NCBI GenBank assembly: GCA_028386065.3 | Contig: JAKUCV010003535.1 | Coordinates: 82,501 to 146,500 of the forward strand | Origin: Turnera subulata | Lineage: Eukaryota; Streptophyta; Magnoliopsida; Malpighiales; Passifloraceae | Direction of reading: 5' to 3' | Length of the DNA stretch: 64,000 nt | Part shown: one piece after another, positions 10,614-20,240 of the stretch | Layout: each line of letters opens with the position of its first letter | Numbering within the stretch: position 1 is the first letter of the stretch | Notes under the pieces: generated by a model | What the model was told of the DNA's origin: nothing | Seen by the model: only the letters and a program-made list of their open reading frames with translations | Databases searched by the model: none | Made by a program: the position numbers and the translations under genes

Positions 10614-11100
10614 CTTTGAGGGTTTAGGAAACTTTGTGCAATTGTTGAATTTTGTATGCCTTTTTATGTGTCATCGTAAGTGCCTTGCATTCGACAATTG
10701 ATGTGAAGCCTCTACCGTAAGAGGGCGAGTGAATCCAAATCTGCTACATGCTTTCCTTAAGCGATTGTGGTTTGAGTGAACCCGTTTCTCGATGCTTAGC
10801 TATGATGGGGATTAATGGGCCTTGGACCTCACGTGATATCCATTATCACATGTGAGTAGGTCACCTTATTCCCTAGCGGCAATCTTTGGTCCCCAACCAG
10901 CTACATACCTTGAGCATCTCATGCATAATGAATCAATAAGTGGTATGTGCATTTGGGTGATTGTTGTTGTGAATTCAAGTAAGTGTAAATAGGGTGCCCC
11001 TTTTATTTCTACATATCTGAGAGAAACCTACCAAAATGAGTGTCAAGAAGCCCCTTGGTTACCGAGAACCCTGACACCTGTGATTCGAATACTAGGGCAA
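10614..11100 (+). other. untranslated leader of element B
   Basis: This non-coding stretch lies between the primer site and gag. It resembles A's leader in places (CCCAACCAGCTACATACC near 10890). No gene is seen. Confidence 0.6.
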
Positions 11101-13643
11101 GATGAGTGAGGACAACAGTGCTAAGGTCAATGTGGCTGAGGAATCACTGTACCTGTTGAAAGATCCACGTATCAGGGATGCACTACTGGCTTTGGGAAAG
11201 GGGAAGAAGGTGCCCTCTGGGAGTGATGGGGGGCAGGTTTCGCTCTCAAAGACGTGGTGATAGTCCGGGATGATGATTCGGTGGCACAAGAACCCAAGGG
11301 GGACGGGGAGCGACTTAGAAGGGTGGAAGAATTGTTGAGGGCCATGAAGAGAAAAGAGGATGACTGGAATTTAGATCGCCTATCTTTGTTCCCTGAAGCC
11401 CGCTTGCCTGAGAAGTTCAAGATGCCAGAGATTGAAAAGTTCGATGGGACGGGTTACCCTACGATCCATTTGAAAATCTATATGAGAATGCTGCAGCCTA
11501 TGGGATCAGGCCTAAACTGATGACCCAGTTGTTCCAAAGGACTTTATCGGGAGCGGCCTTGAGGTGGTTCATGACCTTGGATGAGAGCAAAGTGAGAAAA
11601 TGGAAGGACATATGCACAGAGTTCTTGAAGCAATACTGCTACAATACTGAGGTGGATGTGACCAAGAGGGATCTCGAAACGACCAAACAAGAAGCCCAGG
11701 AAACTTTCTCTGCTTACATTACTAGGTGGTGCGACAAGGCATCCTTGATGGTGAATAGACCCAATGAAGAGGATCAAATGAAAATGGTGATCAAGAATCT
11801 CCAGCCGGTTTATTATGATCGCATGGTTGGCAATTATTATGCCAATTTCAAGGCACTTATTGGGGCGGGGATACAATTGGAGGATGCTATCAGTTCAGGG
11901 AAGATTAAGGTTTCTGTGGATGCTTCGACATCTAAGAGGGGTCTCAATATAACCCAAGAAAAAAGGTCTACTGAGGTGAATCGTGTAGCCATCCAGACAC
12001 CATTACAGATGGGGTCGAAGCCAAGGGAGTTCACTCCTCTCCCTAAGTCTGTGGGGAAGATGCTCAAGAAATGTGTGGAGAAAATTTATTGCAACCTTTG
12101 GAGCCGCGGTCTGATTTACCTCTTAGGAGGGATCCTAGCAAATTCTGTGAGTTTCATCAGATGGCTGGACACACCACTAATAGTTCCCCCCGACTTCGCC
12201 ATGAAATCCAAAATTTGATAGAGAGGAATGAGATAATCTTGCCTAAGAAGCCCAATACCAAGTCAAATTCGTTGCCCCTACATGAGGAAATCGATATGGT
12301 GGAGGTAGATTCTGAGTCGGAACAGGAATGTCTTGCACTCGACTTAAGTGAATATGTGAAGTTAGATGAGGAAGTCAATGTCATCACCAGGTCAGCAAAA
12401 GTGGTATGGAGGGCTCCCTTTCGTTTAGACGAACTCGAGGAAGCAGCAGACCCCGAGGAGGACATGGTGGTAAAGCAATTGAAGAAGACTCAGGCCAACA
12501 TTTCAATTTGGGGTTTATTGATGTCCTCCCACCCACATCGGGAGAAGGTTCTCCAAACCTTAAACAAAGCACATGTTCCCATTGACACTGCCCAAGAAAC
12601 ATTGGCTAATATGATAGCTTCTATGGAAACTTACAATCAGATCTCCTTCTCCGATAAGGATCTACGCTCAGACAAAGGCGCTCATGCAGAAGCACTGTAC
12701 ATAACTATTCAAGTCAAAGACAACCAAGTGCCCTTGGTCCTAATAGACAACGGGTTGGCCCTGAATTTGTGTCTCCTAAAAACTGCATGCTTAATGGGAT
12801 TTGGGGCTGCAGATTTCTTGCCCTCTCAAACGATGGTCAGAGCATATGAAAATGCCCAGAGGGAGGTCTTGGGTATGATAAAATTAGAAGTGCCCCTTTT
12901 GTGATAGAATTCCAAGTGCTTGACATTGCATCCAGTTTCAATTTGCTTCTTGGGAGACCTTGGTTGCACCAAGCTCGAGCTGTGGCGTCCACTCTGCTTC
13001 AGATGCTACGGTTTCCTTATCAATGAGGGGTGGTCACAGTCAAAGGAGAAACGGTCGAGAAGAACATCAAATCGATATTGGGGATTAAAGGGGATGAGAA
13101 GGTGTCTTTGTCAGGATTTGTCTTTGAATCCGTCGGTGCCATAACAACAGCAAGCTGGTTTGCGAACCACCTTATTATGACCCTTTCGGTAATGTGGTGG
13201 TCATAGGGATCATGGAGAAGAAGAGATATTTTCCAATCATGGGGCTGGGAAAGAGACAGCAAGGGATATTAGAAGTTCCTCGGGTTCATACCGCTAAACC
13301 ACCCTTTGGCTTGGGATATACCCCGACCGTGACGGAAGTGGAGAGACAGAAGGAAAAGGACCGTGCAAGAGCTTTGGCTCGAAAGAAGAAAACGGAATGG
13401 GACTTTGTCGTTACTCCCTACTTCAAGACATTGAATGGTTACTTCATAAAAGAGGGAGAAAACTTTCCTTTTGTGTGGGTTCCCAGAACCATGGGTGTGC
13501 AGCATTACAAACCAGGGTTCAAGCTGTTCTTCGACTGTTGCCAGGAAAAGGAGGAGGAGATAGAAAAAGGGGCAGAGGTTGGGAATGAAGATGATGAAGA
13601 TTTCGGCTGTAGGGGTCTCCTTGAAGAAATGGGAGCTGTTTAA
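11101..13643 (+). pseudogene. gag-pro: gag-protease of element B, frameshifted
   Basis: ATG at 11101 begins MSEDNSAKVNVAEE. The capsid core follows with MPEIEKFDGTGYP, SGAALRWFMTLDE, and ETFSAYITRWCDKASLMV near 11700-11760. The nucleocapsid-like block CEFHQMAGH (12150-12176) lacks the final Cys of a CCHC knuckle. The aspartic protease motif reads LVLIDNGLALNLC (12736-12774); related Tat proteases have DNGSALN. After 12904 a frame change leads to the linker ending GLLEEMGAV, with ATG-like start at 13194. Frameshifts near 11250, 11520, 12070, 12900 and 13190 prevent a single product. The linker ends where RT should begin, and RT is absent. Confidence 0.88.
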
Positions 13644-14299
13644 AGACTTGTGCGGTAGCATATGTCGGGTGCCTAAGTCAAAGTTCAAGAAAAAGGGGGG
13701 GTCAATGGGGGCAAGTTGTTGTTTTACTGTTTTCCTTTTAATAAATAAAGGCACTCTTTTCTATATTGATGCATAATATATGTGGGTATGATGTCTTGGA
13801 CAAATTCCTTAAAAATTTGTAATCATCGATCTAAGGACTAATAGTATTAAGAGGGATAACAATATCAATGAAGGTCTCAAAAAACTTCAAAAGCAAAAGA
13901 AGAACAAGGCTCAGCCTAGTAAGAGCATAAAAATTCCGAAGGACTATGCAACCAAAAGAGTTCTAGAAGATATCCAATGGGCGAGACAATCAGAGACAAT
14001 TCAGTAAAGACTTTGGGCCCCGCAATGCATGGTGCCTAATCACCAAAAGAGGAGTTTTTGAGAATTAACAAACACAAGACAAGTCGACGCAAAAAGAACT
14101 ACGTGAGCCTGAATATATGAGCTAGAAAAAAAAGAAAAAGAAAGAAAAAGAAAAATGAGCCATGAATACGTAGGAAGCCCCAACTGGGGTCCGGCTCCAC
14201 TCTTATTAATAGTAGTCCAAAGATTAAAAAAAAGGAGTTTGTGCACTCATTTATTCGCATAAATTATAAATGTAGAGGGATAGTTGTTCAAGATGGGAT
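13644..14299 (+). other. deletion scar and post-pol region of B
   Basis: Reverse transcriptase should follow here but nothing resembling RT, RNase H or integrase is seen. The stretch 14110-14215 has an A/G-rich tract followed by ATACGTAGGAAGCCCC and GGGTCCGGCTCC. A similar order follows integrase in element A at 57870-57945. This places the right side of the deletion after the end of integrase. Confidence 0.65.
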
Positions 14300-15575
14300 T
14301 CAATTCTTCCTGTGCCTCTTACGACTTGCTTCGATATCCCCACCTTTGGTCTTCTTGGTGAAGTGTTCAGAAGGTTCAAACCCGGGAGGCGCAGGCCCCT
14401 CCAAAAATGTCTCTCTGGCAAGATGCAAAGACCCTTCAGATTTGGCCCCGTCTTTCTTCAACCATTCTAAGTATGACATGGAAGGCTCTATCTTCAATGG
14501 GCCACCGATGATTTCTCTTAAAGGCAATGTCCAGCCTCCCTTTACAGCCTTCAAAGCTGCGGCCTTCATAGGCCCTGTCACCGGAATGGGAATATTGGAG
14601 GGTATTATCTACTCTATTCCAAACTGCCTTAGATTCCTATTCGGACGATAATATGTAGACCTTTCTACACCTGGGAGTGCAACCCAATCATTTCACAGGG
14701 TACGGATGACCACCTCTTGCATCCTAAGCCACCGAAAAAACCAAGTGATCTTTTCAGTTTTCAGATCTTTCATATAGAGGACCGAGTTTCAGACAGTGTT
14801 GAAATAAACAGAATAACCGCGACGAACATAGTTGGTGGGATCAGAATGTGGACGCTCAATCAATGTAAGGTGTTCACACAACCACATCTGCTAGGGGGGA
14901 AAGGGTCAGCACAATGAAAGTGACAGTTGGGAATTGGAGGAGATAAACATATACCTGAAACAGAAGAGGGGAACCAGTCATGGGGGCGATGGGCTTATCT
15001 GTCAGCACATCTAAGTAATTGAGAGTTTCACCCAGTATGACAGGAACGAGGCTCTTTTTGTCAAAAAATCTAGCCACCAATGCACCAATTCGAAGAGGGC
15101 AAACACAAAAGGGTCCTACCAGCAAGAATTCTCGTGTCATCACAAGAGCAAGGGCACGATTGCGTTCTTTCCTCCAACCGAAGTCCTTTTCCCTTGGATG
15201 TGGTTCTGAGCCACCAATGAAGTATTGATTAATGACCTTCGATAGCTCCAAGTGGTTGTTTTGATCTATGAAGAAGCCAATTTGACCTTCAGCTAGAAAG
15301 AGGAATTTACTGACTTCCTTCAAAACAGCATCATCGAAGGAAACCATGGCAACACCCTTTACGAATTTAGCATTCAAGAAGGCGTTGAATTCATCAACAG
15401 TGGGACACAGCTCTATCATGCCTTGGGCAAAACGGAATACACGGCGACTCTTGTCCCAAAATTTGGCAACAGCACGAATCAGACTTTCATTTATCACCAC
15501 ACCATAGAGCTTGAACAATCTGGATAACCCCATAATCGCAAAGTCTATGCGACACACAGGAGGAACACTCGCCAT
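14300..15575 (-). pseudogene. antisense gene of B (DUF7745/plant-mobile-domain-like), two exons, three stops
   Basis: ATG at 15575 (minus) begins MASVPPVCRIDFAIMG. Exon 1 is 15575-14955 (exactly 207 codons) and includes AVAKFWDKSRRVFRF and CPTVDEFNAFLNAKF. It ends SPLLFQ. A GT...AG intron of 67 nt (14954-14888) is predicted; splicing gives SPLLFQ-MWLCEHL in frame, the usual continuation in such proteins. Exon 2 (14887-14300) contains KITWFFRWLR, NLRQFGIE and SYLEWLKKDG. Three in-frame stops follow YSVYFNTV, VVIRTL and QFGIE; each could be a single C-to-T change. Extra antisense ORFs between pol and the 3' LTR are known in some Tat-lineage elements. The biological role is unknown; the domain assignment is from memory of motif patterns. 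Confidence 0.72.
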
Positions 15576-15678
15576 CCTCCGAAGCACCTTAGCATGACAG
15601 TTCTCACTTATGATTGCCCTAGATATGTTTGGGATATGTTTTGATGAGTTATGGGGATCTCTGGGTACTCAAGGGGTG

Positions 15679-15845
15679 TATTTATAGTGTTCCGGGGTAG
15701 TGGAATTCGTGAGAACCCTAAGGCCCAAGTCTACAAACCAAAAAGGAAACATCCAGGTGACGATAACTGCCAGTCCGGGCGGTCTTGGGTGGATGACCGC
15801 CAAGCGGGTAGTGGCAGTCATCAGCCGCCATGGCCGCCCGGCCGA
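15679..15845 (-). promoter_or_regulatory. LTR-like antisense promoter of B
   Basis: On the minus strand GAACACTATAAATA (15692-15679) is identical over 14 bases to the TATA block of B's own 5' LTR (9820-9833). It lies 104 bp upstream of the antisense ATG. Further upstream, 15772-15845 holds GGCGGTC and GACCGCC modules like those of the LTR U3. Position, orientation and content fit a promoter for the antisense gene. Confidence 0.6.
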
Positions 15846-15849
15846 CATC

Positions 15850-17808
15850 AAATGCCCCTAGAGAAATTTTTTAAAAAAAATCCAGAAAAATTAGGGGAGA
15901 GAGGAAAAGGGGAGGGGAGGGGAGGAAGAAGAAAGAGAAAAAGAGAGAAAATGGGGGGAAATACACCTGTTATTTGAGACTAAACCCTTCACTGAGATGA
16001 AAGGGGGCACCTGTTGACTTTTTTATACTTGAGTTCTCAATGATAAAAGTTTTTATGTTAACAATGCCGTGCATGCGTGCTAGGGGCACATCACCCCACT
16101 TTGACTGATTCCAAGGGGCATGAGTAGCCCATCTGCTTGACATTCCTTGAAATTTTCTGTGGGTTGGGACATTCGGGATAATTGTGAACCAGGGACACAC
16201 TAGACTCCCTTTTCAAAACTATGATTAGATAATGCTGGGGGCATCATACCCCTTCCTGGAAAAACCAAACCAGGGGCATGATGTGCCCTCATGTAGGCAA
16301 GGGTTAAGATACACCCTATCTCTATCAAACCTGCTTGGGAACCGAGCGGCATGAGAGACATGAGAAATAGACACACCTACTAGGGAACCCAGTTAGATGC
16401 CATGGACATATCCAACCCAGACCAGCCAGAACCTGAGAACATGAGATAATCCAGTCCCGAAACAGTACCCTCCCAGACCGGTAGAACCTAAGAGAACCCT
16501 AGATATCCAGAGCCATGAGAAGGCATCCTTTATCCGCGCTGAGAGATGAAACCATGGAAAGTCAAGGATCTGACCCTCACAACCCTTAGTTGAGATGACC
16601 GACCTGTTATGAACAAACCTGACATAAGTAAACCCCGAGAGGAATAGACCCTGAAACAGACCAACCTACCCTAAGAGGAGCCCAGAACAAACTGACCATG
16701 AGACGAGAGAGAACCATGAGATAACCCAGTCCTGAGAAAATCAAGAGAGAGCCTGAGACACCCAAACTAGAGAAAATCAAGAGAGAGCCTGAGACACCCA
16801 GACCAGCTAGGTGATGAGAGAATAGGAGATACCCGGAGATGAGACAACCGAGCCATGAGTGAAAAGCTGAGGACCTGATCCCTACAACCTAGAGAGAAGT
16901 GAACCCAAAGCCGGGACCCAGTTCCCTCAAGCCGTGAGACTAGAGAGTCCAAACCTTGAGGGGAGTGAGACAGACCAGATATGACGGGAGAGGAACAGAC
17001 CCCAAAACCGACCAACTTCAAGCCGAAACTCTGAGATGAGCAAACCAAAGCCGAGGTCCATTCCTCGCAAACCAAGAGAAGAGAGAGAAACCTGACCTGA
17101 AAAAAAATTGAAAGACACACATCCAGAAGCCGGCACCTAGATCCCGTAAACTCCGAGAGACGCAAACCGAAACCGGAACCAGGGATGATAGAGATCATAC
17201 CTGAGAGAAGAACCGAGGGACAGACATCCCAAATGCCGAAACTGAGTACCCACAAACCGAGAGACAAAAGGCCAGACTTTAAGAGAAAATTGAAGGACAA
17301 ATATCCCAAAACTGAGACTAAACTTTCACAAACCTTAAGGGATAGATATCCCTGAGCTGAGCCTAGACTGACACAAACCTTAAGGGGCAGATATCCCAAA
17401 ACCAGAATCGAGCTCCCGCAGACCTTGAGAGAAAATTGAGGGATAGACATCCCTAAATCGGAACCAAAACTGACACAAACCTTGAGGGACAGACATCCCG
17501 AAAGCCAGAGATGAGAAAGACCAAGCCTGAAAAAATCGAGGGACAGATATCCCAAAACCAGGACCAGAGGTCCATAAACGATGAGGGACAGATATCCCAA
17601 AACCAACCTTGAGGGACAGATATCCCAAAAATCGTGAGTAGCACTGATGAGATGATTCTTTGCTGACAACCCGATAGATGAGATGATTCTATCACAAACC
17701 TTGGGATGAGATGATTCCCAAAATCCTGAGATGAGATGATTCCTAGTAACCAACAACCTTGGCATGAGATGATTCTCAAAACCCGAGCATGAGATGATTC
17801 CTGGCAAT
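15850..17808 (+). repeat. 3' non-coding repeat region of B
   Basis: After a GA-rich block (15895-15960) the DNA is a degenerate tandem array. Units contain GAGGGACAGATATCCC-like palindromic blocks (17210-17640), then ATGAGATGATTC units (17648-17800). It is the reverse complement, in family terms, of 1130-2500 and 4664-6200. Variable 3' UTR arrays are known in Tat/Ogre elements and can seed satellites. Long minus-strand frames here (to 346 codons) are repeat artefacts. Confidence 0.8.
17801..17808. other. target-site duplication of hAT, left
   Basis: ctggcaat precedes the transposon; ctggcaac follows it at 20193-20200. Eight bases with one mismatch fit the hAT superfamily. Confidence 0.85.
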
Positions 17809-18166
17809 TAGGGGTGTAAACGAGCCGAGTCGAGCCGAGTAGTGCCTTGCTCGACTCGAGCTCGTTAAGGAATCCAAGAGCTCGAGCTCGATCGAGCTTG
17901 TATATTCGAATTCGAGCTCGAGCTCGTTAGATTTTTCCATTACACGAGCTCGGCTCCTTTAGGCTCGTTAAGGCTCGTTAAGTAGTGGTTTGCTTCGGTA
18001 GCTAGATCTCAACTCGTTAGAGCTCGTTAACTCAAGCTCGTTTAAGCTCGATTGATGTTAAAATAGACACAACTGAAGATGAGATGTAATTACAAAAGAA
18101 TATATATGTAAAAAATACAAAATATATAGAGGGAAAAATTACAGGAGAATAAAAATACAAAATGTT

Positions 18167-19236
18167 CTTTTCAGTTGTTTTCACATTTTGAGTGAATTTT
18201 GTGAGCCCCTCCCTCAGTGCTCCAAGATTAACACCATTATCCACCAGAATACTCGTTACTCCCATATTTGAAACCTGTCATTCCCATAAAAAATGCATTG
18301 TAAATAGGTGGCAAAAAAACTATTATGAATTAGATAAGAGGAGGCACTTTGGAGTTTTAAAGACCCAACTTATACACAGAATGCCGCTGCTTGTCAAGAA
18401 GAACGAGAATAACAAGAAAATTTCAACAAGAAGGGAAAACGAACAGGGCTATCTTATCTTTACCGTTTGTATATTCCTATCCTCATCATTGAAAAAGAGC
18501 ATCGAATTAAAGGGCACCCCGGTCCTCGAATGAATTTTCTAAAGATGTTCTGTATTGCTACTTATCTTTACATTCTTCAAATTGCTACTAGAAAATAATG
18601 GTAGTCATCAGAAATAATCCACCAATCAAAACCAATAATTAAGTTCATCAAATGTCCAGCTACCCTACAATTTCCATCACCAATTCATGCCAAGTGTCGC
18701 ATCTATTTCTTTCTCTTTCACTACAGATATCCCAACGAGCCATACTACCACCAATCCATAAACACTTTACCTTGGCCACAAACATGGGCTTGAAGTTCAT
18801 TTTATCAAGAAATGTGTTAGCAATATCAGGAGTAGGTGACCTAGAAGCAATGGCCATATCAAACCCCTTTTCCTTGAATGCGTTCAATATTCCTTTCGCC
18901 TGAGGATACAGCGATGGCATTTCACGCTTTGAACGGCACTCACTGCACCACAACAAAAACAACCAACAGATTTTTTACCAAACCGTCTTCACATGCAATG
19001 TAAAATTTATGACATACCCAGAATCAAATTACGTCACCACAACAACAAAACCCAGAAACTACATATTTAAATAATCAGTCGCAATAAAGGGGAAAAAAAA
19101 TACTAAAAAGCTGAGAAAGGATGGGAAATTGCAGAAGTACCAATAGAAGGGCCAGAGGGTGTAATCAAGATCGAAGACGACTAATCTTGTAACTTGGATC
19201 CACTCATGAACTTGGATCTACACAGATCCGTCGCTC
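18167..19236 (-). pseudogene. MDP1: captured magnesium-dependent phosphatase 1 (MDP-1) gene copy
   Basis: MDP-1 is a HAD-superfamily phosphatase. Four exons are visible on the minus strand. 19236-19141 ends LVVFDLDYTLWPFY, the HAD motif I. 18942-18771 has CECRSKREMPSLYPQ and MAIASRSPTPDIA. About 18565-18464 has KIHSRTGVPFNSMLFF and NDEDRNIQT. 18274-18167 has MGVTSILVDNGVNL. Donors and acceptors at the exon edges are GT/AG and keep frame, so capture was at DNA level. Breaks: a TAG stop just before KIHSRTG, a damaged start of that exon, and FFNDEDRN where the family normally has FFDDEDRN, a change in an acidic catalytic/metal-binding motif. Not functional as phosphatase. Confidence 0.87.
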
Positions 19237-19850
19237 CTGAAACAATAAATACCCAAAAAAATGATTAAAACTTGTAACACACCAAACGAAACTGAAGACA
19301 AAAGGAGAGAAGGAAGAAGAGACAAAGGAGAGGAGAATCGAAGGGGAAGAGATGGGAGGCGATAGTCTCGGTTCTTCACCAGCAACACCAAACCCGAGCC
19401 TAAGCGTCCTGCCCGTGAACAAGTACAACCCACGCGATTGCAAAGCCACCCTCCACGACCAGAGTCCCTGAATACACCACCACAAAACAACCCACACCTT
19501 CCGATCAGCATCGACACATCAAAACCTATAAAACCCAGAAATCATAAAAGAAGAGGAAAAGGATGGAGGCGAGACACTTACCGGTGGGATGCAGAAGGGG
19601 GCGGCACGAAGGGCTAGGCTGCTCCACCGAACCGAAATGAGCTTGGCTCAAGCCTCCCCTCGCTCCCTCGTCAACCGTTGTTGGTGGATGATGGCGGTGG
19701 CGCTCGATTGTAAGGTAGTCGGGGCGGCAGCTTGGTCTTCCGAGGAAGACCGATGAGAAGCGATTGAGAGAGTGGGGAAAAGAAGTTGAACAGTGGCAGT
19801 TGGGAGCGGCGGCTAGGTCTAGTTTGATTGTTTAGAGTTAGACATTAATT
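19237..19850 (-). other. probable 5' region of captured MDP-1 copy
   Basis: A splice acceptor (TTGTTTCAG then GAGCGACG at 19236) ends this region, and a good donor (GTAAGT from 19581) lies upstream. This suggests a leader exon upstream of 19582 and an intron of about 345 nt. No recognisable protein is encoded; open frames at 19204-19517 match nothing I recognise. Confidence 0.45.
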
Positions 19851-20240
19851 TAGCTAATAACAAAATCGTTGTTTTTGTATTGCAGTTTTATTTTAATTTA
19901 TTTTTAATTAATTCCAACTTCCATTTATTTTTTGGGCTTAAGGAATAAGGATTGATGACCTAAATTTTTCCATAAATATATGGCCCAGCCCATATACAAT
20001 TACAAGCCCATACCCTAAGCCTTATAAGAGCAAAGCTCGTTAAGGCTCGCACGAGCTGAGTACTAGTGAGCTCGAGCTCGGCTCGATAGCCTTTCAAGCT
20101 CGACTCGAGCTCGATAAGTACGAGTCGAGTTCGAGTAGTCGCCGAGTTGATCCCGAGTAGCTCGCGAGTAGCTTGACTCGCTTACACCCCTACTGGCAAC
20201 CAACGACCTTCAGGATGAGATGATTCTTGAAGTGGAGCAC

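Larger units (their letters stand above)
17809..20192. mobile_element. hAT-type DNA transposon with captured gene (Pack-hAT)
   Basis: The element is 2384 bp. Termini are TAGGGGTGTAAACGAG and, inverted, TAGGGGTGTAAGCGAG, with an 8-bp target duplication. Sub-terminal zones (17830-18055 and 20030-20180) are packed with GAGCTCG and CTCGAGCTCG units, often in both orientations, a pattern of hAT-like transposase-binding regions. No transposase is encoded, so it is non-autonomous. The interior carries a minus-strand copy of MDP-1 with introns and probably part of its 5' region. Confidence 0.88.

Noticed and set aside
16767..17807. 346-codon minus-strand frame in the 3' array of B
   Set aside because: Its repeated Gly-Tyr-Leu-Ser-Leu-type pattern follows the DNA repeat unit; no start context, no conserved domain and no equivalent uninterrupted frame in C1 or C2.
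18032..19236. A functional host MDP-1 gene
   Set aside because: It lies within the TIRs of a transposon that is itself within a retrotransposon, and it has a stop and an altered acidic motif.
19204..19517. Minus-strand frames upstream of the captured MDP-1 exons
   Set aside because: They cross the predicted intron and leader exon and resemble no known protein.
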